Shown here piece after piece: positions 44,542-58,235 of a DNA stretch of 64,000 nucleotides (its first letter is position 1; the number at the start of each line of letters is the position of its first letter). This DNA is from Lachnospiraceae bacterium (GTDB lineage Bacteria; Bacillota_A; Clostridia; Lachnospirales; Lachnospiraceae). The notes under the pieces are model-generated. The model saw nothing but the letters and a program-made list of their open reading frames with translations, had not been told where the DNA came from and made no database searches. The stretch lies in NCBI GenBank assembly GCA_017430765.1, contig JAFRMI010000031.1, forward strand, positions 1-64,000, in the 5' to 3' direction. A program made the position numbers and the translations under genes.

Positions 44542-45456
44542 ATGAAGCAGAGCATGAAAAAAACGATCCTGTTCACAGCAGCGGCGGCATTGCTGTTTGC
44601 CGGCTGCACAAAGAAGAGCGACGATTACAGCGGTTCTCTCGCGGAATCGGTTCCGGAGGATGCACCGATTGAGATTATTACGGATTCCGAGATTCCCACG
44701 GAGAGCACTGTAAGTATTATAGAGAGCACGGAAGAACCGGCTGAGTCCGCTCCGGAGATCATTGCCCCTATGACGATTGAACCGGAAGTGATCGAAAAGC
44801 AGGAGAGCGAACTTCCGCCGATCGGAACGAAGGCGGAAGGGGAGTTCATCTATCACAGGAAGCTTACGAACGGAACGGACACCGGCATCACCGGGGTGTG
44901 CGTGAAGGATCAGTGGATGGATGACTTCAGCGACAGCCTGGTTTCCGCGGGAGATACCTGGAAAACCGGAGAGAAGCGTGACTTCTATTATAATACGGAG
45001 GAATCCCAGGATGCTGCCGCCGAGACGGAGAAGAAAGCGCAGTACAGACTGCACCTTCTCTTTGAGGACGGAACGGAGGCGACCCTCTATGAGGCCCCGC
45101 TTGCGGATTTCGACGAGGCGGAGATCCTGGAGGAAGACGGCTATTATTATCTCCGCTTTAAGTCCCTTTCCACGAAGGAGGAAGTATCGACTCTTAAGGA
45201 TGAGAAGGACTACCGCGGCTCTCTGGACAGTGAAGACGGCGATGAGAACAATTCTCCGTCGGAGGACACTTCCGCAGGGACGGCCGCCAATGATGAGACA
45301 TCGAATGAAGCCGAGAACACGAACGACGGGGAAGAAGAGTACGAGCCCATCGGGGAGATTGAGGATGAAGGCCTTCAGGAGATTCCGGAGGATGAGGAGG
45401 AAGTCACGGAGTTTGACGACGACGGCGGAGAAGATTTTTTTGAAGTCGATGGTTGA
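44542..45456 (+). CDS. Acidic lipoprotein of unknown function
   Basis: A 304-aa predicted lipoprotein. The signal peptide is MKQSMKKTILFTAAAALLFAGC with the lipobox LFAGC, so it should be attached to the outer face of the membrane through that Cys. The mature part has a Ser/Glu/Pro-rich spacer, a folded-looking middle (about residues 90-225, with DQWMDDFSDSLVSAGDTW and YRLHLLFEDGTEATLYEA) and a very acidic tail rich in Asp and Glu. I recognise no domain. It has its own promoter, and the downstream hairpin at 45470-45521 ends its transcript. Confidence 0.7.
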   Translation: MKQSMKKTILFTAAAALLFAGCTKKSDDYSGSLAESVPEDAPIEIITDSEIPTESTVSIIESTEEPAESAPEIIAPMTIEPEVIEKQESELPPIGTKAEGEFIYHRKLTNGTDTGITGVCVKDQWMDDFSDSLVSAGDTWKTGEKRDFYYNTEESQDAAAETEKKAQYRLHLLFEDGTEATLYEAPLADFDEAEILEEDGYYYLRFKSLSTKEEVSTLKDEKDYRGSLDSEDGDENNSPSEDTSAGTAANDETSNEAENTNDGEEEYEPIGEIEDEGLQEIPEDEEEVTEFDDDGGEDFFEVDG

Positions 45457-45459
45457 CGG

Positions 45460-45521
45460 TTGACGGGACAAAGAACCTGTGCTATAGTAGATAAGCTACG
45501 AGTAACAGGTTCTTTTTTTTT
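45460..45521 (+). promoter_or_regulatory. Overlapping terminator and rpmG-secE-nusG promoter
   Basis: The terminator AAAGAACCTGT (45470-45480) with ACAGGTTCTTT and nine T (to 45521) closes the lipoprotein transcript. The promoter TTGACG (45460-45465), N17, TATAGT (45483-45488) for the ribosomal genes lies within the left arm and loop of that same hairpin. Transcription from it would start inside the loop, so the new RNA carries only the right arm. Confidence 0.7.
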
Positions 45522-45588
45522 GCTCATTTTGCGAGATGAGAAGGAAAAAGGACGGGCAATTGCTAACGGATCATTGGAGGTGAAAACC

Positions 45589-45738
45589 GTGCGTACAAGG
45601 ATAACATTAGCGTGTACAGAATGTAAACAGCGGAATTACAACACCATGAAGGATAAGAAAGAGCATCCTGAGAGGCTGGAGACCAAAAAGTACTGTAAGT
45701 TCTGCCGCAAGCACACGCTGCACAAAGAAACGAAGTAA
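45589..45738 (+). CDS. rpmG: 50S ribosomal protein L33
   Basis: A 49-aa L33 with both zinc-binding pairs, CTEC and CKFC (C+ type). The start is GTG 45589, eight bases after GGAGG; the upstream open frame has no family match. It is first in the secE-nusG-rplK cluster, the standard order in Bacillota. Confidence 0.95.
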   Translation: MRTRITLACTECKQRNYNTMKDKKEHPERLETKKYCKFCRKHTLHKETK

Positions 45739-45760
45739 CCCGGGTCAATCGAGGTGAACG

Positions 45761-45958
45761 ATGGCAGACAGAAATGAGAAAAAAGAGAGCTTCTGGCAGG
45801 GTGTGAAGCGTGAGTGGAACAAGATCATCTGGGTTCCGAAGGAGGATCTTGTCAAGGAGACCGGACTTGTAGTCGTGATCTCTCTCATCATGGGTATCAT
45901 CATCACTGCTGTGGACAGCGGGGCGCTCCGGATCATCGACTGGATCCTTGCCCTGTGA
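45761..45958 (+). CDS. secE: Preprotein translocase subunit SecE
   Basis: A 65-aa single-span subunit of the SecYEG channel. It has a basic N terminus, the hinge VKREWNKIIWVPKEDLVKET and one hydrophobic helix, VVVISLIMGIIITAVD. It lies between rpmG and nusG as in most Bacillota. Confidence 0.94.
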   Translation: MADRNEKKESFWQGVKREWNKIIWVPKEDLVKETGLVVVISLIMGIIITAVDSGALRIIDWILAL

Positions 45959-45984
45959 TAAAAAGCTCAATATAAGAGGTAAAG

Positions 45985-46527
45985 ATGGCAGAAGCAAACT
46001 GGTATGTAATTCATACATATTCCGGCTATGAGAATAAGGTGAAGGCCAATATTGAAAAGACGGTCGGCAACCGCCATCTCGAGGATGAGATCCTGGACGT
46101 GCGCGTCCCCATGGAGGACGTACAGGAGACGAAGAACGGCGTCACGAGAATGGTGCAGCGGAAGATGTTCCCCGGCTATGTTCTCGTCAATATGGTGATG
46201 AATGATGAAACCTGGTATGTTGTCCGCAATACGCGGGGCGTGACAGGATTTGTGGGACCGGGAAGCAAGCCCGTTCCGCTCACACCGGAGGAGATGTGGC
46301 CGCTCGGGATCGGCAGTAAGGCGGCTGCGTCGCAGACGCAGAGACCGAAGATCGTTGTCGATTACGAACCCGGCGATATGGTTGTCGTGATCGCCGGAGC
46401 ATGGGAAGGCACGGAAGGTGCCGTTCAGGCGGTGAATGCGCAGAAGCAGACCGTGACGATCTCCGTGGAGCTCTTCGGGAGAGCCACGCCGGTCGAGATC
46501 GGTTTCGCCGAGGTCAAGAAAAGATAA
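45985..46527 (+). CDS. nusG: Transcription termination/antitermination factor NusG
   Basis: A 180-aa NusG. The N-terminal NGN domain starts WYVIHTYSGYENKVKANIE, with RKMFPGYVLVNM and VRNTRGVTGFVGPG. The C-terminal KOW domain has GDMVVVIAGAWEGTEGAVQ. It binds RNA polymerase and modulates pausing and Rho or ribosome coupling. It is directly followed by rplK. Confidence 0.96.
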   Translation: MAEANWYVIHTYSGYENKVKANIEKTVGNRHLEDEILDVRVPMEDVQETKNGVTRMVQRKMFPGYVLVNMVMNDETWYVVRNTRGVTGFVGPGSKPVPLTPEEMWPLGIGSKAAASQTQRPKIVVDYEPGDMVVVIAGAWEGTEGAVQAVNAQKQTVTISVELFGRATPVEIGFAEVKKR

Positions 46528-46611
46528 GCCCCGCCGGGAGATCCCGGGAAGAAAGGGTGCATCATAAGGTGGAAGAGTTTTATACTCGCCATACCACGAA
46601 AGGAGAATATC

Positions 46612-47037
46612 ATGGCAAAGAAAGTCACAGGCTACATTAAGTTACAGATTCCGGCCGGCAAGGCAACGCCTGCTCCGCCGGTAGGTCCGGCTCTCGGTCA
46701 GCACGGCGTCAACATCGTGCAGTTCACGAAGGCGTTCAATGCCAAGACGGCGTCCATGGGTGATACGATTGTACCTGTCGTGATCACGGTTTATGCGGAC
46801 AGAAGCTTTACATTTATCACGAAGACTCCGCCGGCAGCAGTGCTGATCAAGAAAGCGATCAACATCCCGAAGGGATCCGGCGTGCCGAACAGAACCAAAG
46901 TCGGTAAGATTACGAAGGCACAGGTGAAAGAGATTGCGGAGACCAAGATGCCCGATCTCAACGCAGCGTCGATCGAAGCTGCCATGAGTATCATCGAGGG
47001 TACCTGCCGCAGCATGGGCGTTGAGGTTGTTGACTGA
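46612..47037 (+). CDS. rplK: 50S ribosomal protein L11
   Basis: A 141-aa L11 with [20 protein letters not shown] at the start and the C-terminal rRNA-binding part [22 protein letters not shown]. It starts after AAAGGAG and pairs with rplA 50 bases downstream, as in the classic operon. Confidence 0.97.
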   Translation: MAKKVTGYIKLQIPAGKATPAPPVGPALGQHGVNIVQFTKAFNAKTASMGDTIVPVVITVYADRSFTFITKTPPAAVLIKKAINIPKGSGVPNRTKVGKITKAQVKEIAETKMPDLNAASIEAAMSIIEGTCRSMGVEVVD

Positions 47038-47090
47038 TCATAAGTGGAAGGGAACAGATTTCCCGCCAGTACCACATGGAGGTTATAAGA

Positions 47091-47783
47091 ATGAAACACG
47101 GTAAGAAATATGTAGAGGCAGCGAAGGCAGTCGACCGCATGGCTCAGTACGACCCAGCGGAAGCCATCGCACTTGTCAAGAAGACAGCTGTAGCGAAATT
47201 CGACGAGACAGTGGAAGTTCATGTCCGCACAGGCTGCGACGGCCGTCATGCTGACCAGCAGGTCCGCGGAGCGGTGGTTCTTCCGAACGGAACCGGCAAA
47301 AAGGTCCGCGTTCTTGTGTTCGCCAAAGGCGCGAAGGCCGATGAAGCCGCAGCGGCAGGCGCTGACTATGTCGGCGATATGGATCTCGTCCCGAGAATCC
47401 AGAACGAAGGGTGGCTTGACTTTGATGTCGTCGTCGCCACACCGGATATGATGGGCGTTGTCGGACGTCTCGGCCGTATCCTCGGACCGAAAGGCCTTAT
47501 GCCGAACCCGAAGGCCGGCACGGTGACCATGGATGTCACGAATGCGGTCAAGGAGATTAAAGCCGGTAAGATTGAGTATCGTCTGGACAAGAGCAATATC
47601 ATCCATGTCCCGATCGGCAAGGTGTCCTTCACAGAGGAGCAGCTCCAGGAGAATTTCTCCGCTCTTATGGAAGCGCTTGTCAAGGCCCGCCCGAGCGCAG
47701 TCAAAGGCGCGTATCTCAGAAGCGTCACTGTCGCTTCCACGATGGGCCCCGGCATCAAAGTGAACCCGCTGAAGGTTCAGTAA
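47091..47783 (+). CDS. rplA: 50S ribosomal protein L1
   Basis: A 230-aa L1 with [26 protein letters not shown] and the signature [18 protein letters not shown]. Start 47091 follows GGAGGT; ATG 47076 would put that site inside the gene. L1 may repress its own operon by binding the leader, as known elsewhere. Confidence 0.97.
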   Translation: MKHGKKYVEAAKAVDRMAQYDPAEAIALVKKTAVAKFDETVEVHVRTGCDGRHADQQVRGAVVLPNGTGKKVRVLVFAKGAKADEAAAAGADYVGDMDLVPRIQNEGWLDFDVVVATPDMMGVVGRLGRILGPKGLMPNPKAGTVTMDVTNAVKEIKAGKIEYRLDKSNIIHVPIGKVSFTEEQLQENFSALMEALVKARPSAVKGAYLRSVTVASTMGPGIKVNPLKVQ

Positions 47784-47800
47784 AAGTTAGAAAAAGAAGC

Positions 47801-48028
47801 TTGACATCTCCGCACCGGAGATGATAAGGTATATAAGCTCCGAAGCGGTTTCTGCGGAAGGAGTTCATCAAGCCGAAGACAGCAGGTGTCCCGGGTATCT
47901 TTTAGATACAGGACGTAAGCGCTGCGCCTGCCGAGGATTTGATTTTTCAAGAAACGCGGGAGATCTGCGGATTTCCCTGCGATCGAGGAGAGATCATAGG
48001 ACCTGTGTCTTCACGGCACAGGTCCTTT
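47801..48028 (+). ncRNA. Promoter and ribosomal protein L10 leader RNA
   Basis: TTGACA (47801-47806) with a -10 region GATAAGGT begins a separate transcript. The leader contains CCGAAGACAGCAGGTG and later CCTGCCGAGG, hallmarks of the Bacillota L10 leader that binds the L10-L12 complex. The attenuator hairpin GGACCTGTG with CACAGGTCC and TTTT lies at 47999-48028. Excess L10 probably favours termination before rplJ. Confidence 0.82.
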
Positions 48029-48096
48029 TCGGCTGATCTCCGGGTTCACGGAATCCGGAGAAGGTTTGAGAATCTGATAAAGGAGGAAAAGAGTTC

Positions 48097-48618
48097 ATGG
48101 CAAAAGTAGAACTGAAACAGCCTATTGTACAGGAGATCGCCGGTACAGTGGATGGTGCTCAGTCTGCGGTGCTGGTCAAGTATCTCGGCCTTACCGTCGA
48201 GCAGGACACGGCACTCCGCAAGGAACTCCGCGAAGCGGGCGTGATTTACAAGGTATACAAGAATACCCTGATGAAGCGCGCGTTTGAGGGGACACCTTTC
48301 GAGGAACTGAACAAGCATCTTGACGGCCCGAATGCACTCGCTGTTTCCAAGGATGATCCGATTGCCCCGGAAAAGATCCTCGCGAAATATGTGAAGCAGT
48401 ACAAGTGCTTCAATTTCGTGGCAGGTGTGATTGAGGGCAGCTACGCCGACGAGGCCAAATTGGTTGAGATGGCCAACATCCCGTCCAGAGAGGTCCTTCT
48501 CGGAAGACTCTTCGGAAGCATGCAGTCTCCGATCGCCAACTTCGCGCGTGTGATCAAGCAGATCGCGGAGAAGGACGGAGAAGCTCCGGCGGAAGAAGCG
48601 GCACCCGCAGCAGAATGA
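48097..48618 (+). CDS. rplJ: 50S ribosomal protein L10
   Basis: A 173-aa L10. It has LVKYLGLTVEQDTALRKELR, YKVYKNTLMKRAFEG and a C-terminal helix that binds L7/L12, ending in an Ala/Glu-rich tail. It follows the L10 leader and is preceded by AAAGGAGG. It forms the stalk base with rplL. Confidence 0.96.
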   Translation: MAKVELKQPIVQEIAGTVDGAQSAVLVKYLGLTVEQDTALRKELREAGVIYKVYKNTLMKRAFEGTPFEELNKHLDGPNALAVSKDDPIAPEKILAKYVKQYKCFNFVAGVIEGSYADEAKLVEMANIPSREVLLGRLFGSMQSPIANFARVIKQIAEKDGEAPAEEAAPAAE

Positions 48619-48681
48619 TACCGGCTGCATTTTGAACAATATCAGGAAAGAAAAATACTAGTCCTTAAGGAGGAATCTATC

Positions 48682-49059
48682 ATGGCTAAATTAACCACAG
48701 AAGAATTTATCGCTGCGATCAAAGAGCTGACAGTGACAGAACTGAATGACCTTGTCAAGGCCTGCGAAGAGGAATTCGGTGTTTCCGCAGCAGCGGGCGT
48801 CGTCGTTGCCGGACCGGCCGGTGATGCGGGCGAAGCAGAAGAAGAGAAGACCGAGTGGGATGTCGAGCTCACAGAGATCGGCGCGTCCAAGGTTAAGGTT
48901 ATCAAGGTTGTCCGCGAAGCGACAGGCCTGGGCCTCAAGGAAGCCAAGGAAGTCGTCGACTCCGCTCCGAAGGTTGTCAAGGAAGCGCTTGACAAGGAAG
49001 CTGCTGAGGAACTCAAGAAGAAGCTTGAGGAAGCCGGCGCGAAGGTCACCCTTAAATAA
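48682..49059 (+). CDS. rplL: 50S ribosomal protein L7/L12
   Basis: A 125-aa stalk protein. The N-terminal dimerisation part is [20 protein letters not shown], an Ala/Gly-rich hinge follows, and the C-terminal factor-binding domain has [20 protein letters not shown]. It is followed by a terminator hairpin. Confidence 0.97.
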   Translation: MAKLTTEEFIAAIKELTVTELNDLVKACEEEFGVSAAAGVVVAGPAGDAGEAEEEKTEWDVELTEIGASKVKVIKVVREATGLGLKEAKEVVDSAPKVVKEALDKEAAEELKKKLEEAGAKVTLK

Positions 49060-49094
49060 TCAGGCTCTGTTATTTTCAGATATCGGAGTATTAT

Positions 49095-49126
49095 ATTCCC
49101 GCGGGGAGCATCCCGCGGGAATTTTT
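49095..49126 (+). terminator. Terminator after rplL
   Basis: ATTCCCGCGGG pairs perfectly with CCCGCGGGAAT around GAGCAT, followed by five T. Confidence 0.88.
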
Positions 49127-49209
49127 GAACTGTATCCCCGGGCGTCATCGGAGATGAGTTTTTGAAACATTTTCTGAATAATGGTATAAGAGCTTTTTAC
49201 TGTCAGAAA

Positions 49210-49240
49210 ATGTGTCAAGAGAACCGTCCCCGCTGACACC
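49210..49240. repeat. Single arm of the GACGGTTCTCT repeat
   Basis: This stretch matches the right arm of the inverted repeat at 26837-26861 except for a small difference (TCAAGAG instead of TCAGAGAG), and it also shares the CTGACA that follows. Only one arm is present. The remainder of 49127-49509 has the rpoB promoter and an AT-rich leader. Confidence 0.7.
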
Positions 49241-49288
49241 AAAAGAGCCGCCCCCTGAAGCGCATTCACTAAATCATTGAAAAAGTTT

Positions 49289-49317
49289 TTGACATCTTGA
49301 AAGAGGTGTGGTACAGT
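49289..49317 (+). promoter_or_regulatory. Promoter of rpoB-rpoC
   Basis: TTGACA, 17-base spacer, TACAGT. It gives a leader of about 185 bases before rpoB, containing T-rich runs but no structure I can name. This makes rpoBC partly independent of rplJL. Confidence 0.7.
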
Positions 49318-49509
49318 TGAGAATGCGCTATCATGGAGTACTCTCGTTTGCTATGCTCTTTTTCAAGGTTTTTTTGTGTTTTCAAGAGGGAAACACGGAG
49401 TGAAAACGATTGAGATCGAAACGGCGGACGGGTGTGATGAAATGGGCGCACAGAAGCAGCGTACGGTAATCAGAATTCATTTTTAAGAAATAACGGGGTG
49501 AAACGTCGA

Positions 49510-52500
49510 ATGGAGAAAAACAGAATTCGTCCTGTAAAGTCCGGGCGGTCGATGCGCATGACGTACCAGAGACAGAAGGAAGTCCTGGAGATCCCGAACC
49601 TGATCGAGGTTCAGAAGGATTCCTACAACTGGTTTGTCACCGATGGTCTCAGGGAGATATTCAACGATATATCCCCGATCGAGGACTACTCCGACAAACT
49701 GAGTCTCGAGTTCGTCGACTTCCGGCTTAGCAGAGAAGAAGTGAAATATCCGATCGAGGAGTGCAAGGAGCGGGATGCCAATTACGAGGCGCCTCTGAAG
49801 GTCACGGTCCGTCTTCACAATAAGGAGAACTGGGAGATCAAAGAGCATGAGGAGTTCATGGGCAACCTCCCGCTGATGACGGAAACCGGCACATTTATCA
49901 TCAACGGTGCGGAGCGTGTTATCGTCAGCCAGCTCGTTCGTTCTCCCGGTATCTACTATGCGATCGGCCACGACAAGATCGGAAAAAAACTCTATTCCTG
50001 CACCGTGATCCCGAACAGGGGCGCATGGCTCGAGTATGAGACAGATTCCAACGACGTGTTCTATGTGCGTGTCGACCGCACAAGAAAGGTGCCGATTACG
50101 GTTCTCATCCGGGCTCTTGGGGTCGGGACGAATCAGGAGATTCTTGAGATGTTCGGTGAGGAGCCGAAGATCTACGGATCTCTTTCCAAAGATCCCGCTA
50201 CGAATCACACGGAAGGACTTTTGGAACTTTATAAGAAGATCCGTCCGGGCGAGCCGCTCGCGATCGATTCCGCCGTCCAGCAGGTGCAGAATCTGTTTTT
50301 CGATGCGCGGCGCTATGATCTCGCGAAGGTCGGCCGCTACAAATACAACAAGAAACTGATGCTCAGGAACCGCATCAGCGGCTTCCAGCTCGCCGAAGAC
50401 GTCATCGACGAGATGACAGGCGAGGTGATCGCGGAGGCGGGCACCAGAGTCAGCCAGGAACTGGCGGATCACATTCAGGACGCCGCCGTTCCGGCAGTTT
50501 CCATTCATGTCGAGGGAGTGGACCATCCTGTCCGCGTCCTCTCTTCGATGATGGTCAATATCGACAACTGGATCACGATGACGGAGGAGGAGAAGAAGGA
50601 GGCCGGTATCACGGAACTGGTCTATTATCCCGTGCTCCGGGAGATTCTTGACCAGGAGCTGTCCGATGAGGAGCTCGCGATCACGCTCAGGAGAAGAATC
50701 CATGATCTGATTCCCAAGCATGTGACGCGTGAGGATATTTTCGCTTCTATTAATTATAATATCCATCTCGAGTACGGCGTCGGAAACGACGACGACATCG
50801 ACCACCTCGGCAACCGCCGCATCCGTGCGGTCGGGGAACTGCTGCAGAACCAGTTCCGAATCGGCCTCTCCAGACTTGAGAGAGTGGTCCGTGAGCGGAT
50901 GCAGACACAGGATTCCGATACGGTAACGCCGCAGTCGCTGATCAATGTAAAGCCGGTGACCGCCGCGATCAAGGAATTCTTCGGTTCCTCGCAGCTGTCC
51001 CAGTTCATGGATCAGAACAATCCGCTCGGTGAGCTGACGCACAAGAGACGTCTCTCCGCGCTGGGACCCGGCGGCCTGTCCCGCGACCGCGCAGGTTTCG
51101 AGGTCCGCGATATTCACTATACGCATTACGGCCGTATGTGTCCGATTGAGACACCGGAAGGTCCGAACATCGGTCTGATCAACTCTCTGGCGTGCTATGC
51201 GAGAATCAATCAGTACGGATTTGTGGAGGCACCTTTCCGCCGGATCGATAAGTCGGATCCGGAGAACCCCGTTGTCACGGACGAGGTCCGCTATATGACA
51301 GCGGATGAGGAGGACCAGTATCATGTCGCGCAGGCGTCGGAACCGCTCGACGCGGAAGGCCATTTTATTCACAGGAATGTATCCGGCCGGTACCGCGAAG
51401 TGACACAGGCCTGGCCCCGCACGCTTTTTGATTATATGGATGTCTCCCCGAAGATGGTGTTCTCCGTCGCGACATCCCTGATTCCGTTCCTTCAGAATGA
51501 CGACGCCAACCGCGCGCTGATGGGATCCAACATGCAGCGTCAGGCGGTGCCGCTTCTGACAACAGAGGCTCCTGCTGTCGGAACCGGCATGGAGGAGAAA
51601 GCGGCTGTTGACTCCGGCGTCTGCATGCTGGCAAGACGGAGCGGCAATGTCATTTCCGTTACATCGACGGATATTGCGGTCATGTCGGATGAAGGACAGG
51701 TGGACCGGTATCATCTGACAAAGTTTCTGCGCTCGAATCAGAGCAACTGCTACAACCAGAAGCCGATCGTCTCGAAGGGCGATCATGTGGAGGCGGGACA
51801 GGTGATCGCTGACGGTCCCTCCACAAAGAACGGCGAACTCGCGCTCGGCAAGAACCCGCTCATCGGATTTATGACCTGGGAAGGGTATAACTACGAGGAC
51901 GCGGTACTTTTAAGCGAGCGGCTTGTGCGCGACGACGTCTATACTTCTGTTCATATTGAGGAATATGAGGCGGAGTCCAGAGACACGAAGCTCGGCCCCG
52001 AAGAGATCACAAGAGATGTCCCGGGCGTCGGCGACGAAGCACTCAAAGATCTGGATGACCGCGGAATTATCCGCATCGGCGCGGAAGTTCGTGCCGGCGA
52101 TATTCTGGTCGGCAAGGTTACGCCCAAAGGCGAAACGGAACTGACGGCCGAGGAGAGACTGCTCCGCGCGATCTTCGGAGAAAAGGAAAGAGAAGTGCGC
52201 GATACCTCCCTGAAGGTCCCGCACGGTGAATACGGAATTGTCGTGGACGCGAAAGTGTTCACGAGAGATAACGGCGACGATCTGCCCCCGGGCGTTCATC
52301 AGTCCGTGCGTATCTATATTGCCCAGAAGAGAAAGATCTCCGTCGGCGATAAGATGGCCGGCCGTCACGGGAATAAGGGTGTTGTATCCCGCGTGCTCCC
52401 GATCGAGGACATGCCGTATCTTCCGAACGGACGTCCGCTCGATATCGTTCTGAATCCTCTCGGCGTTCCGTCCCGTATGAATATCGGGCAGGTTCTGGAG

Positions 52501-53394
52501 ATCCACCTCTCGCTCGCGGCGATGGCGCTGGGATTCAATATCTCGACACCGGTCTTTGACGGCGCGAAAGAGATCGACATCCAGGATACGCTCGAGATGG
52601 CCAACGACTATGTCAATTCGTCATGGGAAGATTTCTCCGCCAAGTACAAGGATCAGCTGAATCCTGACGTCTATGCGTACCTGGGAGAGCACCTGGACCA
52701 CAGGGAGCTTTGGAAGGGCGTCCCGATCTCCAGGGACGGCAAGGTTCTTCTGCGCGACGGCAGAACGGGAGAATACTTCGATGCACCGACAACCATCGGC
52801 CACATGCACTATCTGAAGCTGCATCACCTGGTCGATGATAAGATCCACGCCCGCTCGACGGGACCGTACTCACTCGTTACGCAGCAGCCTCTCGGCGGCA
52901 AAGCCCAGTTCGGCGGCCAGCGTTTCGGTGAGATGGAAGTGTGGGCACTTGAGGCCTACGGCGCTTCTTATACGCTTCAGGAGATCCTGACGATGAAATC
53001 GGATGATGTCGTCGGACGTGTGAAGACGTATGAGGCGATTATTAAAGGGGATAATATCCCGAGTCCGGGTATTCCCGAGTCATTCAAGGTTCTTCTTAAG
53101 GAGCTGCAGTCACTCGGTCTGGACATACGTGTACTTGATGAAAACCGCGAGGAAGTTCAGCTTAAGGAGTCAATCGACTACGGCGACACAGACTTCCGCT
53201 CCATTCTGGAGAGCGACAGCAGACGTTCCCGCTCCGATGAGGATTTCGCGTCCGCCGGCTTCATTCGGCAGAGATTCGACGAGGATTCCCGGCAGCTCGT
53301 GGACGATGAACCGGATCTTTCAGATGTCTATACCGATTCAGATGATGAATTCCTCGGTGTAGATTTTGACGGAGACGGAGAGGCGGATCTGTAA
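49510..53394 (+). CDS. rpoB: DNA-directed RNA polymerase subunit beta
   Basis: A 1294-aa beta subunit. It begins [20 protein letters not shown] and contains the rifampicin region ([20 protein letters not shown], then [19 protein letters not shown]), [16 protein letters not shown], and near the end [19 protein letters not shown]. The rifampicin-pocket residues look wild type. Start 49510 is preceded by GGGGTG; GTG 49498 would extend by four residues. The C terminus is acidic ([19 protein letters not shown]). rpoC follows after 57 bases. Confidence 0.97.
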   Translation: MEKNRIRPVKSGRSMRMTYQRQKEVLEIPNLIEVQKDSYNWFVTDGLREIFNDISPIEDYSDKLSLEFVDFRLSREEVKYPIEECKERDANYEAPLKVTVRLHNKENWEIKEHEEFMGNLPLMTETGTFIINGAERVIVSQLVRSPGIYYAIGHDKIGKKLYSCTVIPNRGAWLEYETDSNDVFYVRVDRTRKVPITVLIRALGVGTNQEILEMFGEEPKIYGSLSKDPATNHTEGLLELYKKIRPGEPLAIDSAVQQVQNLFFDARRYDLAKVGRYKYNKKLMLRNRISGFQLAEDVIDEMTGEVIAEAGTRVSQELADHIQDAAVPAVSIHVEGVDHPVRVLSSMMVNIDNWITMTEEEKKEAGITELVYYPVLREILDQELSDEELAITLRRRIHDLIPKHVTREDIFASINYNIHLEYGVGNDDDIDHLGNRRIRAVGELLQNQFRIGLSRLERVVRERMQTQDSDTVTPQSLINVKPVTAAIKEFFGSSQLSQFMDQNNPLGELTHKRRLSALGPGGLSRDRAGFEVRDIHYTHYGRMCPIETPEGPNIGLINSLACYARINQYGFVEAPFRRIDKSDPENPVVTDEVRYMTADEEDQYHVAQASEPLDAEGHFIHRNVSGRYREVTQAWPRTLFDYMDVSPKMVFSVATSLIPFLQNDDANRALMGSNMQRQAVPLLTTEAPAVGTGMEEKAAVDSGVCMLARRSGNVISVTSTDIAVMSDEGQVDRYHLTKFLRSNQSNCYNQKPIVSKGDHVEAGQVIADGPSTKNGELALGKNPLIGFMTWEGYNYEDAVLLSERLVRDDVYTSVHIEEYEAESRDTKLGPEEITRDVPGVGDEALKDLDDRGIIRIGAEVRAGDILVGKVTPKGETELTAEERLLRAIFGEKEREVRDTSLKVPHGEYGIVVDAKVFTRDNGDDLPPGVHQSVRIYIAQKRKISVGDKMAGRHGNKGVVSRVLPIEDMPYLPNGRPLDIVLNPLGVPSRMNIGQVLEIHLSLAAMALGFNISTPVFDGAKEIDIQDTLEMANDYVNSSWEDFSAKYKDQLNPDVYAYLGEHLDHRELWKGVPISRDGKVLLRDGRTGEYFDAPTTIGHMHYLKLHHLVDDKIHARSTGPYSLVTQQPLGGKAQFGGQRFGEMEVWALEAYGASYTLQEILTMKSDDVVGRVKTYEAIIKGDNIPSPGIPESFKVLLKELQSLGLDIRVLDENREEVQLKESIDYGDTDFRSILESDSRRSRSDEDFASAGFIRQRFDEDSRQLVDDEPDLSDVYTDSDDEFLGVDFDGDGEADL

Positions 53395-53451
53395 GAGAGT
53401 ACACGCCCGAAACAGGGCATCCTGAAAGTTACATTCGCTTAAGGAGGAACC

Positions 53452-57222
<3,771 letters not shown>

Positions 57223-57357
57223 AAGCTGCTGCCTGTTTGCAGGCGTACTCCCGGAAGACTCTGCGGATGCCCCGGAGACGTAAACGGAACACGCTGCAAC
57301 GGTTTCGGATGAAAGAATTTAATAGAAAGAATTTAATAGAATAAAGACTTCATAAAA

Positions 57358-57415
57358 AGCCTCGGGAATTACGGCGTGCACATGCTGGCAGCTGTTCAGT
57401 TCCCGGGGCTTTTTT
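57358..57415 (+). terminator. Terminator after rpoC
   Basis: AGCCTCGGGAA pairs with TTCCCGGGGCT (wobble allowed) across a 31-base loop, followed by TTTTT. Upstream, 57312-57339 holds a tandem 14-base repeat (AAAGAATTTAATAG twice). A degenerate copy of the intergenic box (TTCCGGCAGGA) lies at 57461-57471. The rest of 57472-57695 is AT-rich with no gene seen. Confidence 0.78.
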
Positions 57416-57695
57416 GCTGAACACGGAATTATCCGGATCTTCCTGTTTCATAGAAAATGCTTCCGGCAGGAACGAATCCTTCCTTCACCGGAATAGAATC
57501 ATAAGTACAGCGTGAAGCTTTGAGCGCAGAATGTTTGCAAATCGAAGGATTTTAATATTTTAATCGTAAGATATTTATATAAATAGTAATTGAATTCGCA
57601 AACATGCCATGAGATAATAATTGCAGAAAACAGACAGGTGCAGGGAATGGGGAAACGGATGCCATCCCCGATTAAAAAGAGTGAGGGGGAGATAT

Positions 57696-57920
57696 ATGCC
57701 GGTAACAGAAGGAATGCTGTACTCGGGAATTGTGATCGGTGCCGCGGTGCCCGTGTGTGTGGCCGCGGTCGCGGGCAGCGGTTATACAAAAGAATTACTG
57801 CGGAGGAGACGCAGCGTCCGGCTCCGCAGGGGAGCCGACGCAGGAAAGAATGCTGCCCGCACCGCAAAGAATGCTGAAGACTGCATTTCTCATGCCGTCC
57901 GGAATGAAAAAAGTCAATGA
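57696..57920 (+). CDS. Possible small membrane protein
   Basis: A 74-aa open frame starting MPVTEGMLYSGIVIGAAVPV, with one hydrophobic span followed by a strongly basic segment (LLRRRRSVRLRR) and a polar tail. The start has a good GAGGGGGA site five bases upstream. I recognise no family. It could be a small membrane or regulatory peptide; the AT-rich upstream region could hold a promoter. Two other frames are also open here, so the call is tentative. Confidence 0.4.
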   Translation: MPVTEGMLYSGIVIGAAVPVCVAAVAGSGYTKELLRRRRSVRLRRGADAGKNAARTAKNAEDCISHAVRNEKSQ

Positions 57921-58003
57921 CAGTCCGGAATACGGAGAGGATGAAAGAGACATTGTTATTAAAAACAAAAGTGGTTGTGTATTTATTTTAAACAATCATA
58001 CTG

Positions 58004-58053
58004 TTGATTCTGTAACAAAATTGGCGTAAAATTGCAATGAATACATTGCAATT
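58004..58053 (+). promoter_or_regulatory. Promoter and operator-like palindrome of the protease-FHA gene
   Basis: TTGATT (58004-58009), N17, TAAAAT (58027-58032). A perfect 10-bp inverted repeat, AATTGCAATG-AATA-CATTGCAATT (58030-58053), overlaps the -10 end and the expected start site, the position of a repressor site. A leader of about 185 bases follows. Confidence 0.55.
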
Positions 58054-58235
58054 TGATGAACTGCGGCGGTTTTTCAGAAGGCATGCATGAAAAGGTGCAT
58101 AAAGGAAACGGGTCATCCGTCATAAAAACCTGCTTTCCGTCAGCCTTCCTGGATTTTGTCCTTCGGTTTCCTGATAATAGGGATGTATTCAAAAATCCTT
58201 GTGGAGAGCATAAGAACAGAAGTAGGAGGGAAGAC

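Noticed and set aside
49483..51786. A 767-codon minus-strand open frame opposite rpoB
   Set aside because: Same antisense effect; no ribosome binding site or family match.
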